This document shows, piece after piece, positions 9,720 through 19,541 of a stretch of DNA of 64,000 nt (positions are counted from its first letter, which is position 1; each line of letters opens with the position of its first letter). This DNA comes from Actinomyces gerencseriae DSM 6844 (lineage in GTDB: Bacteria > Actinomycetota > Actinomycetes > Actinomycetales > Actinomycetaceae). The DNA is taken from contig NZ_KE386873.1 in NCBI RefSeq assembly GCF_000429265.1, positions 45,831-109,830 of the forward strand. Direction: 5' to 3'. The position numbers were made by a program, and so were the translations under genes. Below the pieces are notes generated by a model. It saw nothing but the letters and a program-made list of their open reading frames with translations. It searched no databases and was not told the DNA's origin.

Positions 9720-10483
9720 CGGTCCTGCCCCTGGACGGATCGCAGCACGCCGACGACGAGGAGCCAGAGCCCGCCCCCGATGGACAGGACCAGCGCCGTC
9801 AGCGGACGCGCCGGGTGCGCGACGAGGAGCCAGGCCGTCCCTCCGATCCACACGAGCGCCGCGGCGATGTTGAACGAGCGGAAGCGCTTCACGCGGACCG
9901 GGTGGATGTAGTAGGTGGGCACGAGGGTGAGCCCGGCCAGGATGATCGTCACCACGATGTTGAGCCAGGCCGGAGTGCCGAGCACCCACACCATGACGGC
10001 GACGATGTTCCAGGCCGCGGGGAAGCCGACGAAGTAGTTGTCGCTCGACTTCTCGCCCTCGTTGGCGTAGCAGAACATCGAGGAGACCAGGATCACGATG
10101 AGCAGGATGCTGGCGACCGGTTTCGGCCCCATCGGGACCCTGAGGTACATGAAGACCGCCGGGATGAATGTCCAGGTGAGGTAGTCGATGACGATGTCGA
10201 CCACGCTGCCGTCGAACCACGGGATGACCTCCTTGACCCGGGCGCGGCGGGCGAAGGTGCCGTCAATCCCATCGACGACGAGGGCGACGGCGAGCCACGT
10301 CCACATCCAGCCGATCTCGTCGTTGACGATGGACAGCGCCGCCAGGCTCGCGAAGACCAGCCCCGACATGGTGAAGGCGTGCACCCCCCAGGCGCAGAGG
10401 CGCGACATATGAGTATCCGAGGATGTGGGCGCGAGAGTACCGGAATCGACGATCGGAGACGCGGCAGCGGGTGTAGGAGGCAC
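9641..10483 (-). CDS. pcs: Phosphatidylcholine synthase (CDP-alcohol phosphatidyltransferase)
   Basis: 280 residues. The CDP-alcohol phosphotransferase signature reads VDGIDGTFARRARVKEV then FDGSVVDIVIDY (about 72-105). The remainder, including SSDNYFVGFPAAWNIV and THE YYIHPVRVKRFRSFN segment, resembles bacterial Pcs, which condenses choline with CDP-diacylglycerol in the membrane. About eight hydrophobic segments are present. GTG 10483 was chosen; TTG 10489 (after GAGTAAGG) and an internal ATG near 10408 are alternatives. The 3' end overlaps the convergent membrane-protein gene by 79 bp. The pathway would need imported choline. Confidence 0.85.
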   Translation of the reverse strand: MPPTPAAASPIVDSGTLAPTSSDTHMSRLCAWGVHAFTMSGLVFASLAALSIVNDEIGWMWTWLAVALVVDGIDGTFARRARVKEVIPWFDGSVVDIVIDYLTWTFIPAVFMYLRVPMGPKPVASILLIVILVSSMFCYANEGEKSSDNYFVGFPAAWNIVAVMVWVLGTPAWLNIVVTIILAGLTLVPTYYIHPVRVKRFRSFNIAAALVWIGGTAWLLVAHPARPLTALVLSIGGGLWLLVVGVLRSVQGQDRQFSEAPADVSGAAAVTSSAEASDRP

Positions 10484-10801
10484 GATCAACCTTACTCAAG
10501 ATGCGATGGGGATTTGCCGTAGGCTATGAGTTCTCCGGTGCCGATGCACCCCGTTGATGAGGAGCCGTGCCCGGAGTCGATCGCGGGACACGATCTCACA
10601 GCCTCAGCATATTCACAGCATATCCGGTGAGGCCATGAGACCCGCCACCGCCCACTCCCCGCCTGCGGGCGAGGTCGGGATCGGCGCGCGCGGGTCGCTC
10701 GAGCGATCGGGGTGAGGAGACGCGGCCGACCGCGGCCGAGCAGGACCGGATGCAGCCGACCGCGGCCGGGCGCGGCGCGGGGATCGGCGCCCCTCGGCCC
10801 C
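10484..10801. other. Gap between pcs and the DUF3152 gene
   Basis: 318 bp holding the pcs promoter region. A short duplication of GCCGACCGCGGCC occurs at 10725 and 10755. Nothing else is supportable. Confidence 0.5.
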
Positions 10802-11815
10802 TCAAGGGGCCTGGTTGTCCCTGGTGGGCCAGCCGTTCTCGGTGCATCCGCCCTCGCGGGTGCGGCTCTGCTGCGCCATGACGGGCGACGTAAGACCGGC
10901 TCCCGCGCAGTACTCGTGCTCGTGCCCGAGGAAGTGGCCGACCTCGTGGTTGATCACGTAGATGTGGTAGGCGTCGATGCTGGAGAAGGTCGGGGTGCCG
11001 TAGGTCCAGCGGTCGGAGTTGAGGACGACGTCGTCCCCGTTGCGGCAGTTCCACATGCTGGCCGTCTCCAGGGGGGAGCACAGCGCGTCCGCCGTCGGCG
11101 GCGTGGCGATGGACAGGACGAAATCCGCCGAGGCGGGATCGCTCACCTGCTCGAAGGAGACTCCCTCGGCAGTGCGCCAGCCGCGGTCGTCGTTGAGGAC
11201 GCTCTCGACCGTGCCGGCGGCGGCGGCCGCGTCGACGCCGGTGCCGTTCTCGGTCCGGAGCACGTAGCGGTAGACCGTCTCGGCGCCCGGCCGGGACGGG
11301 GGCACCGGATCGGCGGTCGTCCAGGTGCCATCGCCGGCGGCGTCGCTGTGGGCGAAGCCCTGCTCGTCCGTGCGCGGCGCGGGCGTCCGCGTCGGCTCGG
11401 CGCCGGGAGAGGCGCCCGCCTCTGCGGGCTCCGCGGAGGGCGACTCCCCCGTGGTGTCCGGAGACGCCCGCTCCGCGACGGGGGCGGTGTCCGCCGCCCG
11501 GGCGCCCGTGACACGGTGGACCCATATGCGCGCGCCGCAACCGATGAGCACGACGACGGTCACCAGCGCGAGAGCCCGGACGAGCTTCCACGGCTCGGTG
11601 AGGACGAGGCGACGACGGCGCGGCTTCCCGCCCGACGCGCGGACGGGGCGGGAGGCCGGCGGCCCGCCGTCACCGCCGGGCGCGCCGCCCCCGCCTGACG
11701 CGCGGTCCGGGCGGGAGGGGGCGGTGCGAGCCCTCGACCCGGCGCGGGAGCGGCCGGCCGATGTCGACGACGGGCGCGCGGGCCGCCGCTGCGGCCGCGA
11801 GGATGACGGGGACAT
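10802..11815 (-). CDS. DUF3152 putative membrane-anchored metalloprotease
   Basis: 337 residues. An Arg/Pro/Gly-rich cytoplasmic N-terminus (1-75) is followed by one transmembrane helix (LVRALALVTVVVLIGCGARI, about 80-100), a Ser/Pro/Ala linker and an extracellular domain. This contains HEVGHFLGHEHEYC (290-303), a zinc-protease-like HExxHxxGHxH. Four Cys residues in the last third could form disulfides. The family is conserved in actinobacteria; the substrate is unknown. TACTAT lies 6 bases before the ATG, suggesting a leaderless transcript. Confidence 0.85.
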   Translation of the reverse strand: MSPSSSRPQRRPARPSSTSAGRSRAGSRARTAPSRPDRASGGGGAPGGDGGPPASRPVRASGGKPRRRRLVLTEPWKLVRALALVTVVVLIGCGARIWVHRVTGARAADTAPVAERASPDTTGESPSAEPAEAGASPGAEPTRTPAPRTDEQGFAHSDAAGDGTWTTADPVPPSRPGAETVYRYVLRTENGTGVDAAAAAGTVESVLNDDRGWRTAEGVSFEQVSDPASADFVLSIATPPTADALCSPLETASMWNCRNGDDVVLNSDRWTYGTPTFSSIDAYHIYVINHEVGHFLGHEHEYCAGAGLTSPVMAQQSRTREGGCTENGWPTRDNQAP

Positions 11816-11902
11816 GACTGCATAGTAGGCGCAGTCGCCTCGAGGACGATCCGCGGGCGCGGGACCCGGGAGCCGTCCGGCCGGTCGGCGACCGGCGCCG
11901 CC

Positions 11903-12319
11903 TCACGCCTCCCAGGGGTTGAGCAGGGTGACGCCGGTGGGGGCGAAGTCCCTCACATTGCGAGTCACGACGATCATGCCGTGGACGAGAGCCGTCGCGG
12001 CGATGTACATATCGCGTTCGGGGCGAGGATCGGGCACCTGGAGCGCCGCCGCCTGGCGCGCCACATCGGCGTCGATCAGCAGGAGCCGATCGGCGAAGGC
12101 CTGAACGACCTGGTCGTCGATCCAGCGGCGAAGCCGTCTGCCGCCCACCTCGTCGCGGCGCTCCAGCCTGCGCGCGCCGACCTCCAGCTCGTACAGGGTG
12201 ACCATGCTGAGGTAGAGGCTGTTCGGGTCCTGCGCCGAGGCCCATCGCACGACCTCGGGGGCGACTCTCGACGGGGGCTTGCGCAGCTCGCAGATGACGT
12301 TGGTATCGAGGACGAGCAT
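11903..12319 (-). CDS. vapC: PIN-domain toxin, VapC family
   Basis: 138 residues. PIN-domain acidic residues appear in MLVLDTNVICELRK (Asp5), VTLYELEVGARR (Glu) and PERDMYIAATAL with VTRNVRDF (Asp). Such proteins are RNases, typically cleaving tRNA or rRNA when free of antitoxin. The ATG overlaps the antitoxin stop by one base (TGATG), so translation is coupled. The target RNA is unknown. Confidence 0.92.
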   Translation of the reverse strand: MLVLDTNVICELRKPPSRVAPEVVRWASAQDPNSLYLSMVTLYELEVGARRLERRDEVGGRRLRRWIDDQVVQAFADRLLLIDADVARQAAALQVPDPRPERDMYIAATALVHGMIVVTRNVRDFAPTGVTLLNPWEA

Positions 12320-12597
12320 CAGAACTCCGGAACCTTGGCGCCGAAGAAGCCGGGAGCGAAGTCGGCGTACACGTAGTCCTCCTCGCTCATGCTGAGCCGT
12401 TCGACGAACTCCTCGCCGGTCACCCCCCGGTCCCGCTCCCCGGCGAGCCGCCGGTAGTCGTCGATCCCGAGCAGCACGTACGCGGGCTGCCCCCGATCGG
12501 TGACGATGACCGGGCCGTTGGCGGCCGCACGCTTGGCGGCGCTCACGTCCCGGTTGAACTCACGCGAGGTGAACGTCGTTGTTGCCTCCGCCATCAT
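12319..12597 (-). CDS. Phd/YefM-type antitoxin
   Basis: 92 residues. The N-terminal DNA-binding fold of Phd/YefM is visible in TFTSREFNRDVSAAKRAA and GPVIVTDRGQPAYVLLGIDD. The acidic C-terminus (EDYVYADFAPGFFG) would wrap the toxin. It is the first gene of the pair and probably represses its own promoter. Confidence 0.88.
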   Translation of the reverse strand: MMAEATTTFTSREFNRDVSAAKRAAANGPVIVTDRGQPAYVLLGIDDYRRLAGERDRGVTGEEFVERLSMSEEDYVYADFAPGFFGAKVPEF

Positions 12598-12613
12598 TCA
12601 GGCCGCCTTTGAT

Positions 12614-12631
12614 GTAGGTACGTGTTACTAC
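12614..12631. promoter_or_regulatory. Possible operator of the toxin-antitoxin operon
   Basis: GTAGGTACGTGTTACTAC, 16 bases upstream of the antitoxin start, is an imperfect 18-bp palindrome with 12 of 18 symmetrical positions. This placement fits autoregulation by Phd-type antitoxins. Confidence 0.4.
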
Positions 12632-12807
12632 GACGCAAGGATCTCCTGCCGCGGAGGCCGCGTCAACCCCCGATTCCCCCGGTTCGGGGCGGTCGCGGCG
12701 CCCCGCCGCGCGGCGTCGGAGAGCGGGCCCCGCTGCGCGGGCCTCTCCCGCCGGGCGGTGCGGCGACCGGCCTGCGCATGGCGACGCCCGCCCCCGCCGC
12801 GGGTCTC

Positions 12808-15162
12808 TCACCGCGGACTCCTGTGCCACACGACGATCGACCACGGCTGCACCGCGACGCCGTCGGAGACGACCTCGCCCTCGCCCTCGGGCCAGCAGTT
12901 GTCCTCCTTCTCCGCTCCCACGGCGGTGTCGACCAGGCGCCGCCACGCACGGTCCCCGTCGACCTCGGGCACCCGGAAATCGACCGGGTCCGAGGTCATG
13001 TTCAGCATGACCCAGAAACCGTCGTCGGGGGCGTCGATGTGGATCGCGAGAGCCCGGTCGCCCTCGTTCGGGGAGCCGTCGGCGGTGGGCGCGTGGAACA
13101 GGTAGGAGACGTCGTCGCCCCCGACCGCCATGTCGCCCCAGGCGGCCTGACGCAGGCAGGCGTGCCGGCCCCGCAGCCGCATGAGGAAGGTGGTGAAGCG
13201 GAACAGAGGGTTCACCCGCTCGTCCCGGCCGTCGAAGACGCCCAGGTTGTCGTGGTAGACGGCGCCCGTGCCGTCCTCGATGCCCACCCGCTGGGGTGCG
13301 CTGGTGGCGATCATCGCGTAGTTGTTGCGCATGGCCGTGGAGTCCAGCGCCCACGGGTTGTTGTTGCCGTTCTGGGTGCGGCCGAACTCGTCTCCGGCCA
13401 CCACCATGGGCACGCCGCGGGAGAGCATGAGGATCGTCCACAGGTTGCGCAGCCGCTGGCGCCGCAGCCCCTGGTCGCCCCCGGAGTCCCACGACAGGTT
13501 GTCGTCGCTGCCGCCGTCGGAGGGGCCGAAGGGGTAGGGCTGGTCGTTGACCTTCGTCTGGTAGCTGACGAGGTCGGCCAGGTTGAAGCCGTCATGGGCG
13601 TCGATGAAGTTGATCGACTTCTGCGGGCCGCCGTTGTCCTCGAAGTGGTGGTAGTCGCCGTTGACCATGTCGAGGAAGTCGGCGGTGTTCCCGTCCCCCT
13701 TGGTGAAGCGGCGGACGGCGTCGCGGTAGCGGCCGTTCCACTCGCCCCAGCCGCGGGGGAAGTTGCCCACCTCGTAGCCCCACAGGTCCCAGGCCTCGGC
13801 GATGACCTCGATGTTCTCCTCCTCGGCGAGGGCGGCGATGTCGGTCAGCAGCGGGTGCTCGTTGAAGAAGCGCTTCTGGGCGCCCCAGTCGTCGGGCTCG
13901 GCGTCGGCGGGCAGCCGGCCCAGCACGGTGGCCAGGTCGAAGCGGAAGCCGTCGACCCCCATGTCACGGCTCCAGTAGCGCAGCGAGTCCAGGACGAGCC
14001 GCCGGGCCACCGGGGAGGAGTAGTTCATCTGGTTAGAGGTCCCCGTGGCGCCGTCGACGAGGATCTTCTCGCGGGTCATCTGGTAGTACTCGGCGGTGGC
14101 GAAGCCCCCCAGGCTCGTGAAGCCGGTGGTGCTCACGTCGCCGTTCCAGTTGCCGCCCTCGGCGGTGTGGTTGTAGACGACGTCGAGGTAGACCTCCATG
14201 CCGGCGTCGTGGAAGGCGCGGACCATCTCCTTGAACTCGCGGGTGGGGCCGCCCCGGCCCTTGTCGGCCGCGTAGCGGCGGTTGGGCGCGAAGAACGACA
14301 GGGTCATGTAGCCCCAGGCGTTGGCGGCGCCGGCCCGGCCGGTCTCGGACGCGTTGGTCTCGTGGACGGGCAGGAGCTCGACGGTGGTGACGCCGGCGGC
14401 CTTGAGGTACGGCGCCAGCATCCCCGCGCCCCTGTACGTGCCCTGGTACTCGGCGGGGATGCCGGCCACGCCCTCGAAGCCGGGCTCGCCGACCAGCAGG
14501 TCCGCCAGCCGGGCCGCGGAGGGATGGCCGGTGAGCTGCGTGACGCCCGCCTCGTAGATGATGGCCCGCTCCGACGGCAGCTGCGGCTTGCCGACCCGCC
14601 CGTCGCCGCCGGCGCCCCCGGGATCCTCGGGGACGACAATGCCCTTGGGGGCGTAGGGGGCGGTGTCGATCCGACGGCGGGGCACGCCATCGACGAGCTC
14701 GCCGCCGGTGCCGAACACCCCGTCGTCGACGCCGAGGCGGGCCAGGGCGTCGGTGCGCACGTTGTGGGTGATCTCGCGGGAGTAGGGGTCGAAGAGAACC
14801 TTGTTGGGGTTGAAGCGGTTGCCCTGCTCGTCGAGGTCGGCGATGAAGCCGGCGTCCGAGCCGGGGGTCCAGGCCTCGTCGTAGGGCCAGTTGGGGCCCC
14901 AGACGCGGAATCCGACGAGTGCGCCGGCCTCCAGGCCTCCCAGCCGGGCGCGCCAGACGCCGTCGGCGCCGCGAGCGGGCAGGAAGACGGCCGAGGCGGT
15001 GGCGCCGAGCGCCTCGGGGTAGATCTCCAGCTGGACCCGGGTGGCGGCGGGGGCGTGGACGGCGAAGACGACGCCGTCGCCCTGGATGTGGGTGCCGAGC
15101 GGCCAGGTCGCATCGGCCCATGCGGTCTCATCGAGTGCGGTGATAGCAGACATGCGGGGCAT
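12808..15162 (-). CDS. glgX: Glycogen debranching enzyme GlgX
   Basis: About 784 residues (start at ATG 15162; ATG 15153 is nearly as likely). An N-terminal CBM48 domain is followed by a GH13 catalytic barrel. Conserved regions are DVVYNHTAEGGNWNG (region I), GVDGFRFDLATVLGR (region II, nucleophile Asp), EAWDLWGYEVGNFP (region III, acid/base Glu) and NFIDAHDGFNLADLVSY (region IV, Asp). The enzyme hydrolyses alpha-1,6 branches of phosphorylase-limited glycogen. No other glycogen gene lies nearby. Confidence 0.95.
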   Translation of the reverse strand: MPRMSAITALDETAWADATWPLGTHIQGDGVVFAVHAPAATRVQLEIYPEALGATASAVFLPARGADGVWRARLGGLEAGALVGFRVWGPNWPYDEAWTPGSDAGFIADLDEQGNRFNPNKVLFDPYSREITHNVRTDALARLGVDDGVFGTGGELVDGVPRRRIDTAPYAPKGIVVPEDPGGAGGDGRVGKPQLPSERAIIYEAGVTQLTGHPSAARLADLLVGEPGFEGVAGIPAEYQGTYRGAGMLAPYLKAAGVTTVELLPVHETNASETGRAGAANAWGYMTLSFFAPNRRYAADKGRGGPTREFKEMVRAFHDAGMEVYLDVVYNHTAEGGNWNGDVSTTGFTSLGGFATAEYYQMTREKILVDGATGTSNQMNYSSPVARRLVLDSLRYWSRDMGVDGFRFDLATVLGRLPADAEPDDWGAQKRFFNEHPLLTDIAALAEEENIEVIAEAWDLWGYEVGNFPRGWGEWNGRYRDAVRRFTKGDGNTADFLDMVNGDYHHFEDNGGPQKSINFIDAHDGFNLADLVSYQTKVNDQPYPFGPSDGGSDDNLSWDSGGDQGLRRQRLRNLWTILMLSRGVPMVVAGDEFGRTQNGNNNPWALDSTAMRNNYAMIATSAPQRVGIEDGTGAVYHDNLGVFDGRDERVNPLFRFTTFLMRLRGRHACLRQAAWGDMAVGGDDVSYLFHAPTADGSPNEGDRALAIHIDAPDDGFWVMLNMTSDPVDFRVPEVDGDRAWRRLVDTAVGAEKEDNCWPEGEGEVVSDGVAVQPWSIVVWHRSPR

Positions 15163-15350
15163 GATCGCACCCGAGTCTGACCGCCGGCTGATCACGGCCC
15201 GCCCGAACGCGCCCGCCGGACGGGCCCCGGCCGAGGCGGACCGACCCGCCGAACGGGGCCCGGCCGTGACGGGCCGTTACATTGGATGCTTGAATGCACG
15301 GATGCACTGAACGCGTCGAGGACGACGCCGCTACGAGTGAGGACCGAACC

Positions 15351-15776
15351 ATGGGGAAGTTGGGAGTATCAGCCGGATCGCGAGGCCTCCGGGCCCTCGT
15401 CGCCGGGGCCATCATCGGATCGCTGCTGTGCGTCCAGGGGTGCGCCGGCGCCGACCTGCCGGAGGGCACGTGGGTGGTGACCTCCTCCGAGGGCCACGAT
15501 CTCGTGGAGGGGACGCGGCCCAGCATGGTGCTCGACGGCCGCGGCATCAGGATCGACAGCGGCTGCAACACCCTGTCCGGTCGGGTCGGCTACTCCCACG
15601 GCGTCCTGTCGGCCAAGGACCTGACGTCCACCCTCATCGGCTGCGACCCGGACCGGTTGGCCCAGGAGGAGTGGCTGACGGAGTTCTTCAGCGCCGGGGC
15701 CGAGGTCGCGCTCCAGGGCGACACGATGACTCTCACCCAGGACCGGGTGACGCTCACCCTGGAGCGGGAGTCCTGA
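15351..15776 (+). CDS. META/HslJ-domain lipoprotein
   Basis: 141 residues from ATG 15351, preceded by GAGGA 8 bases upstream. The signal peptide ends in SLLCVQGC, a slightly unusual lipobox, so the mature protein would be membrane-anchored. The META domain is recognised by GTWVVTSSEG, IRIDSGCNTLSGRVGY and STLIGCDPDRLAQEEWL, with two conserved Cys. META proteins are linked to heat-shock or antibiotic tolerance in other bacteria; the exact role is unknown. Confidence 0.75.
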   Translation: MGKLGVSAGSRGLRALVAGAIIGSLLCVQGCAGADLPEGTWVVTSSEGHDLVEGTRPSMVLDGRGIRIDSGCNTLSGRVGYSHGVLSAKDLTSTLIGCDPDRLAQEEWLTEFFSAGAEVALQGDTMTLTQDRVTLTLERES

Positions 15777-15973
15777 CCCTCCGGGGGACCGCGCCGGGAG
15801 TCTCCCAGCGCCGTCGAGCGCGAGCATCGCGTCGCCGGCGAACGCGGCCGTCGGCGCCTCCACCGAGAGGATGAGAGGCGCCGGAGCCCGCCGTACCCCG
15901 GGTGGACGAGGGCGGCGGCGGATTCGTCCGGCAGCCCGATGTGCACCAGGTCACCACCACGAAGACTGGGCTC

Positions 15974-16165
15974 ATGAACACGATCACGACCACCTACCCG
16001 CGAAGCCGGCTCCTCGTCCTCGCCGATCAGCATTCTCGCCACCGCTGGACCAAGTCCGTGCAGGCGGCGTTTCTCACCGGGCTCCTCTGCCTCGTGCTCA
16101 TCGGCGTCACGGGCACCCTGCTGGCGCTGATCGGAGGCGGCTCGACGACGGGCTCCAGCCGGTGA
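15974..16165 (+). CDS. Small single-pass membrane protein
   Basis: 63 residues starting MNTITTTYPRSRLLVLADQ, with one hydrophobic segment (AAFLTGLLCLVLIGVTGTLL) and a GGGSTTGSS tail. No family is recognised and no strong ribosome site is seen. It converges on purL and could be spurious. Confidence 0.35.
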   Translation: MNTITTTYPRSRLLVLADQHSRHRWTKSVQAAFLTGLLCLVLIGVTGTLLALIGGGSTTGSSR

Positions 16166-16265
16166 CGACGGCGTCACCGCTCTTGGCGGTCGGACGCCGA
16201 GGCGACGTCCGGTGCCGTGGCGCCGCGCGCCCCGGAGCCGGCCATGAGACCGTGACGTGCCCGCT

Positions 16266-18752
16266 TCACCCGAGCAGTGCCGGCAGCACGCCCTCGACGC
16301 GCTCGCGCAGCTCGTCCAGATCGAGGACGAGCGGGCGACCCACCGGCCCCTCCCCCGCGGCGTCCCCACCGGCGAACCCGGCCCCGCCCTCGTCGAGCAG
16401 ATCGGTGCCGGCCACGACGAGCAGGTCGCCGCCGGTGGTGCCCAGACGCGCCCAGGCGACGTCCTCGGCCTCGGCGGCCGCGGACACGGCCGCCACGGCC
16501 CACTCGGGCACGGCCACGATCGCGCGGGCCCCGGACTCGGAGAACAGGGCGGTGACGTCGTCCACGCCCTCGCCCTGGATGGCGGTCAGATCCACGCTGG
16601 CGCCGACGCCGTGGCGCAGGCAGGAGTCCACAAGGGTCTGGACGAGCCCACCGGTGGACAGGTCGTGGGCGGCGCGCACCAGCGTCTCGCCGTCGGGCCC
16701 CTCCGCCTCGCCGAGGGCCAGCAGGACACGCCCGAGGGCCATCTCCGCCTCGAGGTCGACGCGCGGGGGCAGCCCGCCGAGGTGGTCGTGGACCACGCGC
16801 GCCCACGCCGAGCCGTCGAGCTCGTCGGCGGTGGCGCCCAGGGCCATGATGGCCAGGCCCTCCTCGAACCAGCCCGAGGGGTTGGCGCGGCGCACGTCGT
16901 CCATGACGCCCAGGACGCCGACGACGGGCGTGGGATTGATCGAGGAGTCGATCCGCCCCTTGACCTTGCCGTGGGAGTTGTAGAGGGAGACGTTGCCACC
17001 GGTGACGGGCACGCCCATGACGGCGCAGGCGTCGGCCAGGCCGGTGATGATCTCGACGAGCTGCCACATGGCGTCGGGGTCCTCCGGCGAGCCGACGTTG
17101 AGGCAGTCGGTGACGGCCAGGGGCCGGGCCCCCACGGTGCACACGTTGCGGTAGGACTCGGCCAGGGCCGCGGCGGCGCCGGTGGCGGGGTCGAGCTTGG
17201 TGAAGCGGCCGTTGGCGTCGGTGGCGATGGCCACGCCCCGCCCGGTGGCCTCATCCACGCGGATGACGCCGGCGTCGTCGGGCTGGCACAGGGCGGTGCT
17301 GCCGCGCACGAAGCGGTCGTACTGGTCGGTCACCCAGGCGACGGGGGCCTGGTTGGGGCTGGTCACGACGGCGAGGACCTGCTCGGCGAGCTCGGCCGCC
17401 GTCTCGGGGCGGGGCAGGCGCGAGGAGGAGTCGGCGTTGAGTTCGTCCTGCCAGGCGGGACGGGCGTAGGGCCGCTCGTAGGTGGGGCCCTCATGGGCCA
17501 CGGTGCGCGGGTCGACGTCGACGATCCGCTCCCCGAAGTGGTCGATGGTCAGGCGGCCCGAGCCGTTGACCTCGCCGATGACGGCGGCCTCGACGTCCCA
17601 CGTGTCGATGACGGCCATGAACTCCTCGAGCCTGTCGGGCGCGACGACGGCCATCATGCGCTCCTGGGACTCGCTCATGAGGATCTCGCCGGCGGTCAGG
17701 GTGGGGTCGCGCAGCAGCACCTTCTCCAGGTCCACGTGCATGCCGCCGTCGCCGTTGGAGGCGAGCTCGCTGGTGGCGCAGGAGATGCCGGCGGCGCCCA
17801 GGTCCTGGATGCCCAGCACGAGGTCGCCCGCGAACAGGTCGAGGCAGCACTCGATGAGGACCTTCTCCATGAAGGGGTCGCCCACCTGGACGCTGGGCCG
17901 CTTGGCGGGCATGCCGTCCTCGAAGGACTCGGACGCCAGGATGGAGGCGCCGCCGATGCCGTCGCCGCCGGTGCGCGCCCCGAAGAGCACCACCTTGTTG
18001 CCGGTGCCCGAGGCGTTGGCCAGGTGGATGTCCTCGTGGCGCAGCGCGCCCACGCACAGGGCGTTGACCAGCGGGTTCTCCTGGTAGGAGGGGTCGAACT
18101 CGGTCTCGCCGCCGATGTTGGGCAGGCCCAGGCAGTTGCCGTAGCCGCCCACGCCGGCCACGACGCCGTGGACGACGCGCGCGGTGTCGGGGTGCCCAGC
18201 GGCGCCGAAGCGCAGCTGGTCCATGACGGCCACGGGCCTCGCCCCCATGGACATGATGTCGCGCACGATGCCGCCCACGCCGGTCGCCGCGCCCTGGTAG
18301 GGCTCGACGTAGCTGGGGTGGTTGTGGGACTCGACCTTGTAGGTGACGGCCCAGCCGTCACCGATGTCGACGACGCCGGCGTTCTGGCCCATGCCGACCA
18401 GGAGGTGCTCGCGCATCTCGGGGGTGGTCTTGTCCCCGAACTGGCGCAGGTGGATCTTGGAGGACTTGTAGGAGCAGTGCTCGGACCACATGACCGAGTA
18501 CATGGCGAGCTCGGCGCTGGTGGGGCGGCGGCCCAGCAACTCGCGGATGGACTCGTACTCCTCGTCCTTGAGGCCGAGCTCGCGGTGGGGCATGGCCCGC
18601 TCGGGCGTGGCGGCGGCATCGGCGACGGTGTCGGGGTGCTCGGCGGGCCGGACCCGGTCGGCGGAGGGCGCGGGCGGCGCAGAACTCGTGGGCGCAGTGG
18701 ATTCCGCAGCGATTTCAGCGGATTCGGCGGACTCAGCGGATTCGGCAGCCAT
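16266..18752 (-). CDS. purL: Phosphoribosylformylglycinamidine synthase subunit PurL
   Basis: 828 residues, the small-type PurL that works with PurS and PurQ (both encoded in this window). It makes FGAM from FGAR, ATP and glutamine-derived ammonia. Visible signatures include [68 protein letters not shown] and [14 protein letters not shown]. The N-terminus (about 1-60) is a non-conserved Ala/Glu/Ser/Pro-rich extension with [11 protein letters not shown] repeats. The start is supported by AGGAG. Note that purL is separated from purQS by other genes, including a convergent one. Confidence 0.96.
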   Translation of the reverse strand: MAAESAESAESAEIAAESTAPTSSAPPAPSADRVRPAEHPDTVADAAATPERAMPHRELGLKDEEYESIRELLGRRPTSAELAMYSVMWSEHCSYKSSKIHLRQFGDKTTPEMREHLLVGMGQNAGVVDIGDGWAVTYKVESHNHPSYVEPYQGAATGVGGIVRDIMSMGARPVAVMDQLRFGAAGHPDTARVVHGVVAGVGGYGNCLGLPNIGGETEFDPSYQENPLVNALCVGALRHEDIHLANASGTGNKVVLFGARTGGDGIGGASILASESFEDGMPAKRPSVQVGDPFMEKVLIECCLDLFAGDLVLGIQDLGAAGISCATSELASNGDGGMHVDLEKVLLRDPTLTAGEILMSESQERMMAVVAPDRLEEFMAVIDTWDVEAAVIGEVNGSGRLTIDHFGERIVDVDPRTVAHEGPTYERPYARPAWQDELNADSSSRLPRPETAAELAEQVLAVVTSPNQAPVAWVTDQYDRFVRGSTALCQPDDAGVIRVDEATGRGVAIATDANGRFTKLDPATGAAAALAESYRNVCTVGARPLAVTDCLNVGSPEDPDAMWQLVEIITGLADACAVMGVPVTGGNVSLYNSHGKVKGRIDSSINPTPVVGVLGVMDDVRRANPSGWFEEGLAIMALGATADELDGSAWARVVHDHLGGLPPRVDLEAEMALGRVLLALGEAEGPDGETLVRAAHDLSTGGLVQTLVDSCLRHGVGASVDLTAIQGEGVDDVTALFSESGARAIVAVPEWAVAAVSAAAEAEDVAWARLGTTGGDLLVVAGTDLLDEGGAGFAGGDAAGEGPVGRPLVLDLDELRERVEGVLPALLG

Positions 18753-18866
18753 GAATGCTCCTGGGATGCTCCTGGGCGGGGACGGAGTGGGACCCCGCAT
18801 GAGGATACCCGTGCCGGCGACACGGACGCGCGCGGTGGCCCCGGCGCGCGCCGCGCGGCGAACGCA

Positions 18867-18902
18867 CGGTGGCGCCCCTCCCCGCGGGGAGGGGCGCCAC
18901 CG
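18867..18902 (-). terminator. Perfect 36-base palindrome, terminator of the TM2 gene
   Basis: CGGTGGCGCCCCTCCCCG is followed immediately by its exact complement. It lies about 70 bp downstream of the TM2-protein gene and before purL. Confidence 0.75.
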
Positions 18903-18971
18903 TCATCGGGTTCGAGCGGGTTCGGCAACCGACCCGCGCGCGTCACCCGACCCGCGCGAGCCGGCGGCGCC

Positions 18972-19361
18972 TCACTGAAGCGTGCCGTCCTTGGAGACGA
19001 GGATCATGATGAACTCGACGAGCGTCCAGATCCCGTTCGCCGTGCCGGCCAGCCCGGCGATAAGGCCGCCGAGGCCCAGGCCGGCGGCCGCGCTATCGGT
19101 CATCTGCCCGGTGCTCGCGGTGTTCACCGCTGTGACGATGGCGATGATGTAGCCGATGACGAAGATGAGGGACAGGACGAGGTGGCCGAAGCCGCGGCCC
19201 TTCTGACCACGGTAGAAGTTGTGAATGCCGAGGCCTCCCAGGAAGAAGGCCAGCAGTGCGGCGGTCGTCTTGGACTTGGGGGCGACGCCGGTGCCGTAGG
19301 CGGGCTGGCCGTAACCGGCATCGGGGTATCCGGGCTGACCGTAAGGGGGCGGGGTACTCAT
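18972..19361 (-). CDS. TM2-domain membrane protein
   Basis: 129 residues. A short PYGQPGYPDAGYGQPAYG cytoplasmic tail precedes a TM2 domain: LLAFFLGGLGIHNFYRGQKG (about 36-55), a second helix LVLSLIFVIGYIIAIVTAV, then a third hydrophobic segment near the C-terminus. TM2 proteins are common and of unknown function. GGAGG lies just upstream of the ATG. Confidence 0.85.
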   Translation of the reverse strand: MSTPPPYGQPGYPDAGYGQPAYGTGVAPKSKTTAALLAFFLGGLGIHNFYRGQKGRGFGHLVLSLIFVIGYIIAIVTAVNTASTGQMTDSAAAGLGLGGLIAGLAGTANGIWTLVEFIMILVSKDGTLQ

Positions 19362-19541
19362 TCAGGTCCTCCAACTGAATTGCGGGCCTCGGAATCGGCC
19401 CTGCGATGGCACTGCATCATGACTCGTCTGCGGACTCAACGCAACCAGTGCCGCCGATCGTCGGCGGCCGCATCCTCCGATCGCGCGACACACGCCCTCG
19501 AAAGTGCCTCGCATCACACGCATGTAGGGCAGGATCGGTCC

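Noticed and set aside
12622..15180. Long open frame antisense to glgX (and similar ones antisense to the nucleotidase gene, purL, pckG and purA)
   Set aside because: In very GC-rich DNA the complementary frames lack stops. The translations are Gly/Val/Asp-rich without motifs, while the opposite strand encodes clear enzymes.
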